Shown here: positions 33,532 through 41,478 of the stretch, piece by piece
Position numbering within the stretch: position 1 is the first letter of the stretch
Layout: every line of letters starts with the position of its first letter
Source: Oleiagrimonas sp964608595
GTDB taxonomy: Bacteria > Pseudomonadota > Gammaproteobacteria > Xanthomonadales > Rhodanobacteraceae
Length of the DNA stretch: 44,605 nucleotides
Assembly (NCBI GenBank): GCA_964608595.1
Contig: CAZSOU010000013.1
Location: forward strand, 1-44,605
Reading direction: 5' to 3'
The notes under the pieces: model-generated
The model's database searches: none
What the model saw: only the letters and a program-made list of their open reading frames with translations
What the model was told of the DNA's origin: nothing
Position numbers and translations under genes: made by a program

Positions 33532-34550
33532 GGGGTTTTCTTCCCGGCGGGAATCACCGTCGCGGCGGCAACGTGTTCGGGTTTGTACGAGGTGGCGGCG
33601 AGTATTTCGCTCGGCGGCACACCCGTTTTCGTGGCCCTGACCACGGCTGCAAACAGGTGCGGCTGCACGTTGGTCAGATAGATGACGTCATTTTTCGAAT
33701 CAGCATGGGGCAAAGCGGAAACCAGTTGGGCCCGCGTGCTCCGTCGGGCAATGATTTTCAGGGTGTGTGCGTCCAGCGACGTTCCTCGTGCATGTACGCT
33801 GGCCACCCATTTGCTGAAATCGGACGGCGAGGTGGCCACGGCGACGAATCGTTGCGAGCGGAACCCTTTGCCGTTGTACATCGTGTTCTCACCCAGGAAA
33901 CGACCGGGTTTGTCCGCCTGCAGATTGAGCTGCGTGACCATGCCGCCCATCGCGTATATCTGGCTGCCCAACGCGGGGATGAAAAACGACTGCATCACCG
34001 TCGCCGAGGTCAGTTGCAAAGACACCGGCCGCTTCGCCGGCATCACCAGTTTCCCGACTGTGGCGATCCCCTGATCGGGATATATGAACAACCATTTCCA
34101 GTCGTAACCAACCACTTGCACACGCAGCGCCGGCTGATCGGATGCAAGAGGTTTGTAGGGGTCCAGTTTGTGCGAATCGCGCCACACGAAAAAACCCAGC
34201 ACCATCACGATGATGATCGGACCGCTCCAGGAAAAAATTTCCAGCCACCGCGAAAACTCCCATTTGGGCGTATAACGCGAGTGCTTGTTGCCGTAGCGAT
34301 AGCGCCAGAGAAAAAAAGGCAAGGCAAGAAATATCGGGCCCGCGACCAGCACCGCCATGATTCCCAGCACCCAATAGAAGTGCCAGCGCTGGACGTCGGC
34401 TACCGGGCCTTGAGGATCAAGAAAACTCGTGTGCACATTGCCGGTACAGCCATCGAGCACCAAAGCGAGCAAACAGAGCGCGATCAGGCACACGCACTTC
34501 AAGGTCGTGCCAGGCAACCCGCTGCCACGATCGTCAAGCGGCTTGCTCAT
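33528..34550 (-). CDS. cyoA: Cytochrome bo3 quinol oxidase subunit II CyoA
   Basis: This 340-residue lipoprotein subunit has lipobox L-D-G-C with Cys35, two membrane helices and a periplasmic cupredoxin domain (V-V-G-Y-D-W-K-W-L-F-I-Y-P). The CuA ligand set of cytochrome c oxidases (C-x3-C) is absent, as expected for a quinol oxidase. ATG 34550 is chosen because an upstream extension has no family counterpart. It is the first gene of the operon. Confidence 0.95.
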   Translation of the reverse strand: MSKPLDDRGSGLPGTTLKCVCLIALCLLALVLDGCTGNVHTSFLDPQGPVADVQRWHFYWVLGIMAVLVAGPIFLALPFFLWRYRYGNKHSRYTPKWEFSRWLEIFSWSGPIIIVMVLGFFVWRDSHKLDPYKPLASDQPALRVQVVGYDWKWLFIYPDQGIATVGKLVMPAKRPVSLQLTSATVMQSFFIPALGSQIYAMGGMVTQLNLQADKPGRFLGENTMYNGKGFRSQRFVAVATSPSDFSKWVASVHARGTSLDAHTLKIIARRSTRAQLVSALPHADSKNDVIYLTNVQPHLFAAVVRATKTGVPPSEILAATSYKPEHVAAATVIPAGKKTP

Positions 34551-34684
34551 GTCGGCGCAACACGTGCAACAAACGACGGACTGCAGGAGCGGACTATGGA
34601 CATGACGAATGAGACACGGCACTCGACGCGGAAGCCAATTCACCATACTCCAATGGAAGCTATTCACCGGCCGCGTGCCTTTGC

Positions 34685-34698
34685 ATGTTTCGAAACAT
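34685..34698. promoter_or_regulatory. Palindromic operator candidate upstream of cyoA
   Basis: ATGTTTCGAAACAT is a perfect 14-bp dyad, 135 bp upstream of the cyoA start and 75 bp from the dif site. It is suited to a dimeric repressor and could control cyoABCD. No regulator gene is adjacent, and no known consensus is claimed. Confidence 0.4.
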
Positions 34699-34772
34699 TC
34701 AGTTCCGTGACTGGCGGAAAGAGGCCTGATGGATTGGCGAGCCGCAGCCACTGCAGAATGCCGTAATACACA

Positions 34773-34800
34773 ATTTTACATAATATACATTATGCGAACT
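34773..34800 (-). other. dif: Chromosome dimer resolution site dif (XerC/XerD)
   Basis: Read on the - strand, the XerC-type arm is AGTTCGCATAA, the 6-bp centre TGTATA and the XerD-type arm TTATGTAAAAT. It matches the E. coli dif at 25 of 28 positions, with an identical centre. This is the site where XerCD and FtsK resolve chromosome dimers, so the replication terminus lies here. KOPS-like octamers around it point toward it from both sides (see findings). The adjacent phage-type gene would fit use of dif by an integrating filamentous phage. Confidence 0.9.
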
Positions 34801-34806
34801 AAACAA

Positions 34807-35172
34807 ATGACCAAGCGGCGCTGCTGGTGCGTGCCCCCTGACGGCTTCCGGGAGCTGCGCATGGCCTGCCTGCTGAGTCGCAAGGACTGTGCCGCTTATC
34901 TCGGCGTGTCGCTGCGCACGGTGCGCTACTGGGACGCCGGACGCTATCGCGTGCCGTGGGCCGTGGTGCGTCTGCTGCGCTACAAGCTCCAGGGCGATCT
35001 CGGGGCGCTGGAACCGGCATGGGCCGGGTTCGTGCTGGATCGTCGCGGCCTGTTCACGCCGGATGGCCGCTGCTTTCCGCCGGAGGCGCTCGAGGCGTGG
35101 TGGTTGACTGTGGAACAGGCCCGGTTCTGGCGGGAGGACTATGACCGCAAGTCTCGTGCATGTCACGAGTAA
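34807..35172 (+). CDS. Phage-type (DUF3653-like) HTH regulator next to dif
   Basis: The 121-residue protein has an early helix-turn-helix (K-D-C-A-A-Y-L-G-V-S-L-R-T-V-R-Y-W-D) and a C-terminal G-F-V-L-D-R-R-G-L-F-T-P-D-G-R-C-F-P-P segment. This layout recalls small regulators of Xanthomonas filamentous phages (Cf/phiLf type, DUF3653). The family match is from memory. ATG 34807 lies 6 bp beyond dif; ATG 34792 would lie inside dif. Only one dif copy is seen nearby, so this may be the last remnant of a prophage or a captured gene. Confidence 0.65.
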   Translation: MTKRRCWCVPPDGFRELRMACLLSRKDCAAYLGVSLRTVRYWDAGRYRVPWAVVRLLRYKLQGDLGALEPAWAGFVLDRRGLFTPDGRCFPPEALEAWWLTVEQARFWREDYDRKSRACHE

Positions 35173-35564
35173 TGGCGCTGCAGCGGCATCCACGCGTTGA
35201 CAATCCATATCGAAAAATCTCAAATGTGTAACTTAACCGGTTGTATATAAAGCAATTATTTTCATTTCACTATCGCCTGACGCATCGTCTGTTGCGTCAC
35301 GGATGGTATTTCCCTGAACAAGGCGTACAGTGAACTTGTCGTGATTGAGCAATTCGATCCGGATTGGGGGGCACAAAGGTGCCGGCTTTTGGGGTTGTGG
35401 GGGTTCTTGCATGTGTAACTCGACGTGGCGCCGAACCAGCATCCCTTTGTGCGGGATCAGTGTCTTGAGCGACTTCAATGGAGCGTGCGTACACGGACGT
35501 TGAAGACGTGACGGTCGGTTCAGTATTTCGATGCGTCACCCCCTAATCTGTCCGAGGAATCATC
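35173..35564. other. 392-bp AT-richer gap between the phage-type gene and undA
   Basis: No convincing gene is present. TTGACA (35197-35202) with TCAAAT (35220-35225) at 17 bp is a possible + strand promoter. The 10-mer ATGTGTAACT occurs twice (35223-35232 and 35411-35420). A - strand frame of 81 codons (35478 to 35233) is open but has no recognisable product and no clear ribosome site. The lower GC and the position beside dif fit decayed phage DNA. Confidence 0.4.
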
Positions 35565-36350
35565 ATGAGCAAGCCATTTGAACTTACTGGGCCGTTGACC
35601 GAAGTGAGCAGCTACCCGCAGTGGACGCAAGACATGATTGACGAATGCGATCGCGTCAAGCAGACACTCGTCGATCACGAGCTGTGGGAGGCCATGCAAG
35701 CCAATGCATCCAATGCCGATTGCAGCACCCATTTTCTGGTGGGTACCTGGCCCGTCATCGAACGTTTTCCCGCCTACATGGCGCAGAGCCTGCTGAAGAC
35801 ACGTTATGGACGCAGCGAAGGCGACAATCTTGCCCGCCGCTGGCTGGTCCGCAACATACGTGTCGAACAAAACCACGCCGAATACTGGCTGCATTGGGCC
35901 GATGGCGCCGGCATTCCGCGCGAGCGCATCTTGAACGGGTCTTTACCCGCCGGTACGCAAGTGCTGGCCAACTGGTGCGATGAAATCAGCGACCAGGGTT
36001 CGCTCGCCGCCAGCATCGCCGCCGTCAATTATGCCGTGGAAGGCGCAACGGGCGAACTGTCGCGCATCCTTTATGAAAGCGAAGATTACGTCGGGAAGTT
36101 TTCTCCCGAACAGCGCAAACACGGTTTGCGCTGGTTGCAGCTGCATGCCGCTTATGATGACAAGCATCCGTGGGAGGCGCTTGAAATCGTGTGCACGATC
36201 ATGGGCGAATCCCCGACCAAGGCACAAATTGCCCATCTGACCGAATGCGTGACGCGTAGCTATACTTGCATACGTATTCTGGCCGACCGCTGCCTGGAAC
36301 CGAATCGAGCTCTTGAAACGCAGAGCACCGACCAGGCAGCGGTCGCCTGA
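35565..36350 (+). CDS. undA: UndA-like diiron medium-chain fatty acid decarboxylase (1-undecene synthase)
   Basis: The 261-residue TenA/heme-oxygenase-fold protein has the UndA pattern: T-G-P-L-T-E-V-S-S-Y-P-x-W-T-Q, G-T-W-P-V-I-E, R-R-W-L-V-R-N-I-R-V-E-Q-N-H-A-E-Y-W and A-A-Y-D-D-K-H-P-W-E-A-L-E-I. Glu101, His104, Glu159, His194, Asp198 and His201 coincide exactly in number with the six diiron ligands I recall for Pseudomonas UndA, and the length is the same. UndA oxidatively decarboxylates lauric acid to the volatile 1-undecene. GAGGA precedes ATG 35565. Homology is strong, but the substrate chain length is not proven. Confidence 0.88.
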   Translation: MSKPFELTGPLTEVSSYPQWTQDMIDECDRVKQTLVDHELWEAMQANASNADCSTHFLVGTWPVIERFPAYMAQSLLKTRYGRSEGDNLARRWLVRNIRVEQNHAEYWLHWADGAGIPRERILNGSLPAGTQVLANWCDEISDQGSLAASIAAVNYAVEGATGELSRILYESEDYVGKFSPEQRKHGLRWLQLHAAYDDKHPWEALEIVCTIMGESPTKAQIAHLTECVTRSYTCIRILADRCLEPNRALETQSTDQAAVA

Positions 36351-36386
36351 TCCGGACTCCGCAATGAACCAAGCGCCCTGCCCCTC

Positions 36387-39146
36387 ATGCGACGCAGTGA
36401 TCTGAAGTCTCGGCCCGGCCCTTTGACAAAGCGGTTGTTGCCGCTCGCGTACGCGTTGATCGCCGTGGTGGCGTTTATTCTCCTGCTCACCTGGGGAGCT
36501 CTGCAGGTTCAGATTGCTCTCGCCGGTTTCCTCAACGGCGAGAGCGTCTGGTCGAAAGCCCAGAAGCAGACCACGGTGGATCTGCTTGACTACGCCGCCA
36601 CCGGCAGTGCCGCGGCCTACGCTGATTTCCAACGCAACTACGCGATATTGCAGGCGTTCCGTTCCGGTCGCGACAAGATTCATTCCGGGCACTACAGCTA
36701 CCGCGAAGTCGAGGCGGATCTGCGTCGCAGTCATGTCATGTCCGTGGCCATTCCCAATGGCATTTTCGCATTGGACCATTTTCCCGATGCGCCTTACATG
36801 AAGCATGCGCTCGCACTGTGGCGCTCGACGGACGCTCCCATATCGCAACTGGGAGATATCGCCGACCAGCTGCATGCGGCCTACGCGACCGGGCAGCCTG
36901 TGCATGCCGAGGAAATTGCCCGGTTGCGCAGCCGCATCGACGCCATCAACAACTTCATTCAGCCGCGCAGCAACCAGTTTTCACTGGTTCTGGCCAAGGG
37001 CGCGGTGGCATTCGCGAGATGGGTCTTTGGCGGTGTCCTGTTTTTCGCGACAGTCGCGGTACTGCTCTGGTTGTGGATGGCGCGCCGGGTACTGGCGAGT
37101 ATCCGCGGCAGTGAGGAACGCTATCGCTTGCTTTTCGACAGTGCCGCCGATGCCATTGTCATGGTGGACGAAGAAGAAGACGTCATTCTCGACGCCAACC
37201 GCACTGCCGGTGTGTGGACAGGAAGGGACCCGCGGGCGTTGATCGGCAGCCGGTACGACGCGCTGTTTGCACGCGGTTCGACGCCAGGCGATGCTGCATC
37301 GGCGACCAAATTGCGCGATTGCGACGGCCGCCAGCGGCCCGTCGAAACGCAAAGCAGCATCACGGCCTGGGGCGAACGGATGGTCCGCCAGGCCATCATC
37401 CGCGACATATCCGAACGCGTGGAAAGCGAGCGCCAGCAGCGGATTGCCGCCGAGGCCCTGGCGGGTATTGCCGAGGGGGTGATCATCACCGACTCCGAAT
37501 TGCGCGTGGTTTCGGCGAATGTGGCCGCCGTGCGGTTGACCGGGTATTTTCTGCCCCACCTGGTGGGCATGCGTCTGGACGAAAATCGGACCCATGCCGA
37601 TGGCAGGCCATTGTCGCCGCAGCTCTGGCACGAAGTGCAGAGGTCACGCTACTGGTCGGGTGAAGTACGAACCCGGCGCGAAGACGGAAGCTCGTATTCG
37701 GAAAAGCTCAGCATCAGCACCATCCGCGACAGTGAGCAACGCGTACAACATTATGTGGCCGTATTCAGCGATATATCGGAGACCAAGGCCGACCGCCGCC
37801 GGCTCGAGCATCTGGCCGCGCACGATGCCTTGACCGGTCTGGTCAATCGGTCCGAATTCGAGCGACTCTGCAACGAAGCCATCGCGCGGGCGGAGGAGCG
37901 TCGCCATGCCGCCGCGGTATTGTTCATCGATCTTGACGCTTTCAAGTTCGTCAACGACAGCTACAGTCACGCGGTCGGCGACCAGCTTCTGACGCTGGTC
38001 GGCAAGCGGCTGCTCGCCCATTTGCGCAAGGCGGATGTCGCCGGACGCATCGGCGGCGACGAGTTCACGGTGTTGCTCCCGCACCTGCTCATGCGCGAAG
38101 ACGCTGCCGTTCTGGCCGGTCGCATGCTCGCCGGTCTGAGCGAGCCGTTCATGATCGATGATTGCGAAATCGTGGTCAGCGCCAGCATCGGCATTGCCGG
38201 TTATCCGCTGGACGGGACGGACGCCAAGAGCCTCATCGCCAACGCCGATGCGGCAATGTATGCAGCCAAGAGCGAAGAGCGCAATACGTGGCGCTTTTAT
38301 GCACCGACCATGCAAGCCGACGCCAGCCAGCGCATGACGTTGGCCAACGAATTGCGCAAGGCGCTGCTCGATGGCGAGTTCCGACTCGTCTACCAACCCA
38401 GTCTCGAGCTGCGTTCCGGGCGCATCGTCGCGCTCGAAACCTTGCTGCGCTGGGATCATCCCGAGCGGGGCGAAGTGCTTCCCGATGCATTCATTCCCGT
38501 CGCCGAGCAGACCGGTCTCATCCACCGCATCGACGAATGGGTCATGCAGTCGGCTTGTGCCCAGATTCATGCATGGGACGAAGCCGGCTTGCCACCGGTT
38601 CGCGTGGCCATCAATGTATCGGCACGCTGGTTTTGCCATGCGGGCTTTGTCGAGAGCGTGCGCCAGGCACTTGAAAGCCATGGTGTGAAGGCGCAACGCG
38701 TCGTGCTTGAAATCACCGAAGGAACCATACTGCGGCTGGGGGAAAGCACGGAGCGCACGATGCGATCCCTGCATGCGCTGGGTATCGGCGTCGCCATCGA
38801 CGATTTCGGTACCGGTTACGCGTCCATGGCCTACCTGAAACTGCCCGCCGTCACCTTCTTGAAAATCGACCGCTCGTTCATCGTGGCGCTGCCGGACGGT
38901 GCCAACGACGTGGCCATCATCAGAGCCCTTCTGGCCATGGTGAAGAGTCTGGATCTGATCGCCATCGCCGAAGGCGTCGAAACCGAGGCGCAGCACGAGT
39001 TCCTGCGCGAGGCCGGTTGCAACGAGGGTCAGGGGTTCCTGTATTCGTATCCATTGCGACCCGGGGAAATCGAACACCTGCTGCGGCCCAAACGTCAGTC
39101 CGGCCCGGTCAAACTCACGCTGGTGCGACCTTTCCGCCATCGCTGA
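36387..39146 (+). CDS. Membrane PAS-GGDEF-EAL cyclic-di-GMP signalling protein
   Basis: This is a 919-residue inner-membrane protein. TM1 is about residues 17-38, a periplasmic helical sensor spans about 40-205, and TM2 about 208-230. Two PAS domains (about 242-345 and 355-465) are followed by GGDEF (G-G-D-E-F at about 554-558, with the inhibitory I-site R-x-x-D five residues before it) and EAL. The EAL motif reads E-T-L-L-R; D-D-F-G-T-G, K-I-D-R-S-F, E-G-V-E-T and the final Q-G-F are intact, so both cyclase and phosphodiesterase could be active. It lies 36 bp after undA and is probably cotranscribed. Confidence 0.93.
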   Translation: MRRSDLKSRPGPLTKRLLPLAYALIAVVAFILLLTWGALQVQIALAGFLNGESVWSKAQKQTTVDLLDYAATGSAAAYADFQRNYAILQAFRSGRDKIHSGHYSYREVEADLRRSHVMSVAIPNGIFALDHFPDAPYMKHALALWRSTDAPISQLGDIADQLHAAYATGQPVHAEEIARLRSRIDAINNFIQPRSNQFSLVLAKGAVAFARWVFGGVLFFATVAVLLWLWMARRVLASIRGSEERYRLLFDSAADAIVMVDEEEDVILDANRTAGVWTGRDPRALIGSRYDALFARGSTPGDAASATKLRDCDGRQRPVETQSSITAWGERMVRQAIIRDISERVESERQQRIAAEALAGIAEGVIITDSELRVVSANVAAVRLTGYFLPHLVGMRLDENRTHADGRPLSPQLWHEVQRSRYWSGEVRTRREDGSSYSEKLSISTIRDSEQRVQHYVAVFSDISETKADRRRLEHLAAHDALTGLVNRSEFERLCNEAIARAEERRHAAAVLFIDLDAFKFVNDSYSHAVGDQLLTLVGKRLLAHLRKADVAGRIGGDEFTVLLPHLLMREDAAVLAGRMLAGLSEPFMIDDCEIVVSASIGIAGYPLDGTDAKSLIANADAAMYAAKSEERNTWRFYAPTMQADASQRMTLANELRKALLDGEFRLVYQPSLELRSGRIVALETLLRWDHPERGEVLPDAFIPVAEQTGLIHRIDEWVMQSACAQIHAWDEAGLPPVRVAINVSARWFCHAGFVESVRQALESHGVKAQRVVLEITEGTILRLGESTERTMRSLHALGIGVAIDDFGTGYASMAYLKLPAVTFLKIDRSFIVALPDGANDVAIIRALLAMVKSLDLIAIAEGVETEAQHEFLREAGCNEGQGFLYSYPLRPGEIEHLLRPKRQSGPVKLTLVRPFRHR

Positions 39147-39267
39147 CCGCGTGCGGGCAGTGCTCGCCCTGCCCCATGATCGCGTGTCTCGATTCACGGT
39201 ATCGACAAACCGTGGCGAGCTTGCCTCAGGTCAAGGAACCGCAGCTTCCGCATGCTACGCTTCGGGA

Positions 39268-41193
39268 ATGAAAACGCTTGTCATTCTTGTTTGTGCGGTC
39301 ATGACCCTGGCCGCCTGGCCCGGCATGGCACGAGCGCAACAAAGTCCGGATACGGCCGCCAAGGTTCAACGGACATGGCAGATGCTGGACTACATGGCGA
39401 CCGATTATGCCGGCGCAGTACGCGACGGCAAGGTCATCAGCGCGTCCGAGTATGCGGAAATGCGCGAGTTTGCGGGTACGGTCGGCACGTACCTGGACGC
39501 ACTGCCGAAAAAAAAGGCGTTGCCGGACCTCCAGCGGCAAGCCCGCGGGCTGGTCCAGGCGATTCTCGCCAGGGACGCCCCCAAGTCGGTGGCCAACAAG
39601 GCACACAAGCTGGCGTCGGCCTTGCTGGCCGCCTATCCGGTGCCATCGGCCCCTGCAACAACGCCGGACGTGGCGCAAGGCGCGACGATCTATCAACACC
39701 AGTGTGCACAGTGTCATGGGGTGCGGGGGGATGGTTCCGGGCCGGCAGGACGGCATCTGGATCCGCAGCCGATCGATTTCACCGATACCTCGCGCGCGGA
39801 TCAGCGCAGTCCACTGTCGCTCTATCAAGCCATCACCCAGGGTGTGGAAGGAACCGCCATGCGTAGTTATGCGCAGGACCTTTCCGTGCCTGAGCGCTGG
39901 GATCTGGCCTATTACGTCGGTTCGCTTGCATACGAGCATCAGACATCCCGCGGCAAGCGCCAGTGGCATGCGGACGAGGCGATCCGCGCCCACCTGGGCA
40001 CGCTGGCGGAATTGTCGCGTACGCGCGTGGCGCAATTGGCCCCGGCGTTCGGCACCGAAAATGCACGTTCGGTCATCGGCTGGTTGCGCGCGCATCCGGA
40101 GGCATTGCAACATGCGCCCAGAGGGCTGTCCCTGGCACGTGCACGTTTGCAGGCCAGTCTGGATGCGTATCGCCATGGCCATCAGGACGAAGCCGTGCAA
40201 CTCGCGCTGTCGGCCTATCTGGATGGCGTGGAGCCCGAAGAGCCACGCATCGATGCACGCGACAGCAACCTGCGCGGCCGCATCGAAACGGCCATGGGCG
40301 CCTATCGCACCACATTGTCGCGGCACGCCGCCGAAGACACTGTTGCCAAGCGCGCGCATGAGGCCGATGCATTGCTGGTGCGTGCCCAGATGCTGCTTTC
40401 GGATGCTTCCAGTGGTCCTTCAGCGACATTCATCGGCGCTTACATCATCCTGGTGCGCGAGGGCATGGAGGCCCTGCTGGTCGTCGTCGCCCTGCTCGCT
40501 TTTGCGCGACGTACCACCGTACCCGGTGCCACCCGTCCCATCCATGCCGGCTGGCTGCTGGCCCTCGGCGCCGGTGTGGCGACGTGGGGTCTGGCGCGCT
40601 ACGCCATCACCATCAGTGGCGCCGGACGCGAGTTGACCGAAGGCCTGTCGTCGTTGTTTGCCGCCGCCGTCCTGATCGGTGTGGGTTTGTGGATGCACAA
40701 CAAGAGCCTCGGTGGACGCTGGCAGGCGTATCTCAAGAAGAAAATGGCGCGTGCATTCGATCGGCGCTCGGTCTGGCTTCTGTTCGGGCTGGCCTTCATT
40801 TCGGTCTATCGCGAAATCTTCGAAACCATTCTCTTCTACGTGGCACTCTGGAACGAAAACCAGACCGTGTGGCTGCTTTCCGGCATGCTGGCCGGTTCGA
40901 TCACGCTCGCATTCGTCGCCTGGATACTGTTGCGCACCAGCCGGCGTTTGCCGCTGACGCAGTTTTTCAAGGCCAGCTCTGCGCTGATCGCCCTGCTCGC
41001 CGTGGTGCTTGCCGGCAAAGGGGTGGCCGCGTTGCAGGAAGCCGGCTGGGTCAACGTGTCGGTACTGACCCTGCCGCGCATCGAATGGCTCGGCCTCTAC
41101 CCCACCTGGCAATCGACCTCCGTGCAACTGCTGGTCATCGTGTTGCTCGTCGTCGGCTTCGTGTGGAACCTGTCGCGCCGCGACCGGTCCTGA
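39268..41193 (+). CDS. FTR1-family iron permease with N-terminal cytochrome c domain
   Basis: The 641-residue protein has a signal peptide (A-R-A, about residue 24) and a periplasmic region with heme motif C146-A-Q-C-H150 and a distal A-M-R-S-Y Met ligand candidate. A helical linker follows, then the FTR1 permease from about residue 390. The two iron-binding R-E-G-M-E (about 397) and R-E-I-F-E (about 515) motifs are in separate helices. FTR1 imports oxidised iron; the cytochrome c may replace the separate oxidase partner. ATG 39268 is used; an upstream in-frame start lacks a signal peptide. Confidence 0.9.
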   Translation: MKTLVILVCAVMTLAAWPGMARAQQSPDTAAKVQRTWQMLDYMATDYAGAVRDGKVISASEYAEMREFAGTVGTYLDALPKKKALPDLQRQARGLVQAILARDAPKSVANKAHKLASALLAAYPVPSAPATTPDVAQGATIYQHQCAQCHGVRGDGSGPAGRHLDPQPIDFTDTSRADQRSPLSLYQAITQGVEGTAMRSYAQDLSVPERWDLAYYVGSLAYEHQTSRGKRQWHADEAIRAHLGTLAELSRTRVAQLAPAFGTENARSVIGWLRAHPEALQHAPRGLSLARARLQASLDAYRHGHQDEAVQLALSAYLDGVEPEEPRIDARDSNLRGRIETAMGAYRTTLSRHAAEDTVAKRAHEADALLVRAQMLLSDASSGPSATFIGAYIILVREGMEALLVVVALLAFARRTTVPGATRPIHAGWLLALGAGVATWGLARYAITISGAGRELTEGLSSLFAAAVLIGVGLWMHNKSLGGRWQAYLKKKMARAFDRRSVWLLFGLAFISVYREIFETILFYVALWNENQTVWLLSGMLAGSITLAFVAWILLRTSRRLPLTQFFKASSALIALLAVVLAGKGVAALQEAGWVNVSVLTLPRIEWLGLYPTWQSTSVQLLVIVLLVVGFVWNLSRRDRS

Positions 41194-41217
41194 CGATGCG
41201 TCCACCCTGCGCGCGCG

Positions 41218-41259
41218 TGCCATCAGCATGGCATGTGGCCACCGGCGCAAAAGCGCCGG
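41218..41259 (+). terminator. Tandem hairpins after the FTR1 gene
   Basis: Two perfect hairpins follow the stop at 41193: TGCCAT-CAGC-ATGGCA (41218-41233) and CCGGCGC-AAAA-GCGCCGG (41242-41259). Neither has a T-run on the + strand, so they may act as a U-independent terminator or mRNA 3' stabiliser. Confidence 0.5.
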
Positions 41260-41278
41260 AGCTGCATCGTTCGGCATG

Positions 41279-41405
41279 AAAAAAAACGCCCCGCAGAGCT
41301 GGCGCCACGAGATCGATTCGGAGGGGGAGAAGCCGATGTCGTGTTTTGCGCGCCGTCCGCGGGGCGTGTGGTTCGCCGCCCAGGGGGAGGGGAGTGGCGA
41401 CGAAC
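41279..41405 (-). ncRNA. Candidate C-rich-loop small RNA (sX13-like)
   Basis: Read on the - strand, a 10-bp stem (41405-41396 with 41380-41371, one G-U pair) closes a 15-nt loop containing CCCCTCCCCC. An 8-bp stem (41366-41359 CGCCCCGC with 41294-41287 GCGGGGCG) then encloses a second hairpin with loop TTCTCCCCCT, and ends in U8 (41286-41279). This gives about 127 nt with two C-rich loops able to pair with G-rich ribosome sites. That is the design of the Xanthomonas sX13 RNA as I remember it. No protein frame fits. Confidence 0.5.
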
Positions 41406-41411
41406 GAGGGT

Positions 41412-41441
41412 TACTTTAGGTGGGCCTTGATCTAAACTCAA
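41412..41441 (-). promoter_or_regulatory. Possible promoter of the small RNA overlapped by a LysR-type box
   Basis: On the - strand TTGAGT (41441-41436) and TAAAGT (41417-41412) are 18 bp apart and would start transcription near 41405, at the base of the first hairpin. TTGATCTAAACTCAA (41427-41441) contains TGA-N7-TCA, a T-N11-A LysR box, which overlaps the -35. The flanking LysR gene may therefore control both itself and the RNA. An alternative -35/-10 is TTGCTA-N18-TATATT (41470 to 41441). Confidence 0.4.
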
Positions 41442-41478
41442 ATATATTTTTTGTTCATCAGTTATAGCAAAAACATCT

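Noticed and set aside
35233..35478. 81-codon - strand frame between the phage-type gene and undA
   Set aside because: No recognisable product, no clear ribosome site and overlapping alternative frames. It is mentioned only in the gap entry.
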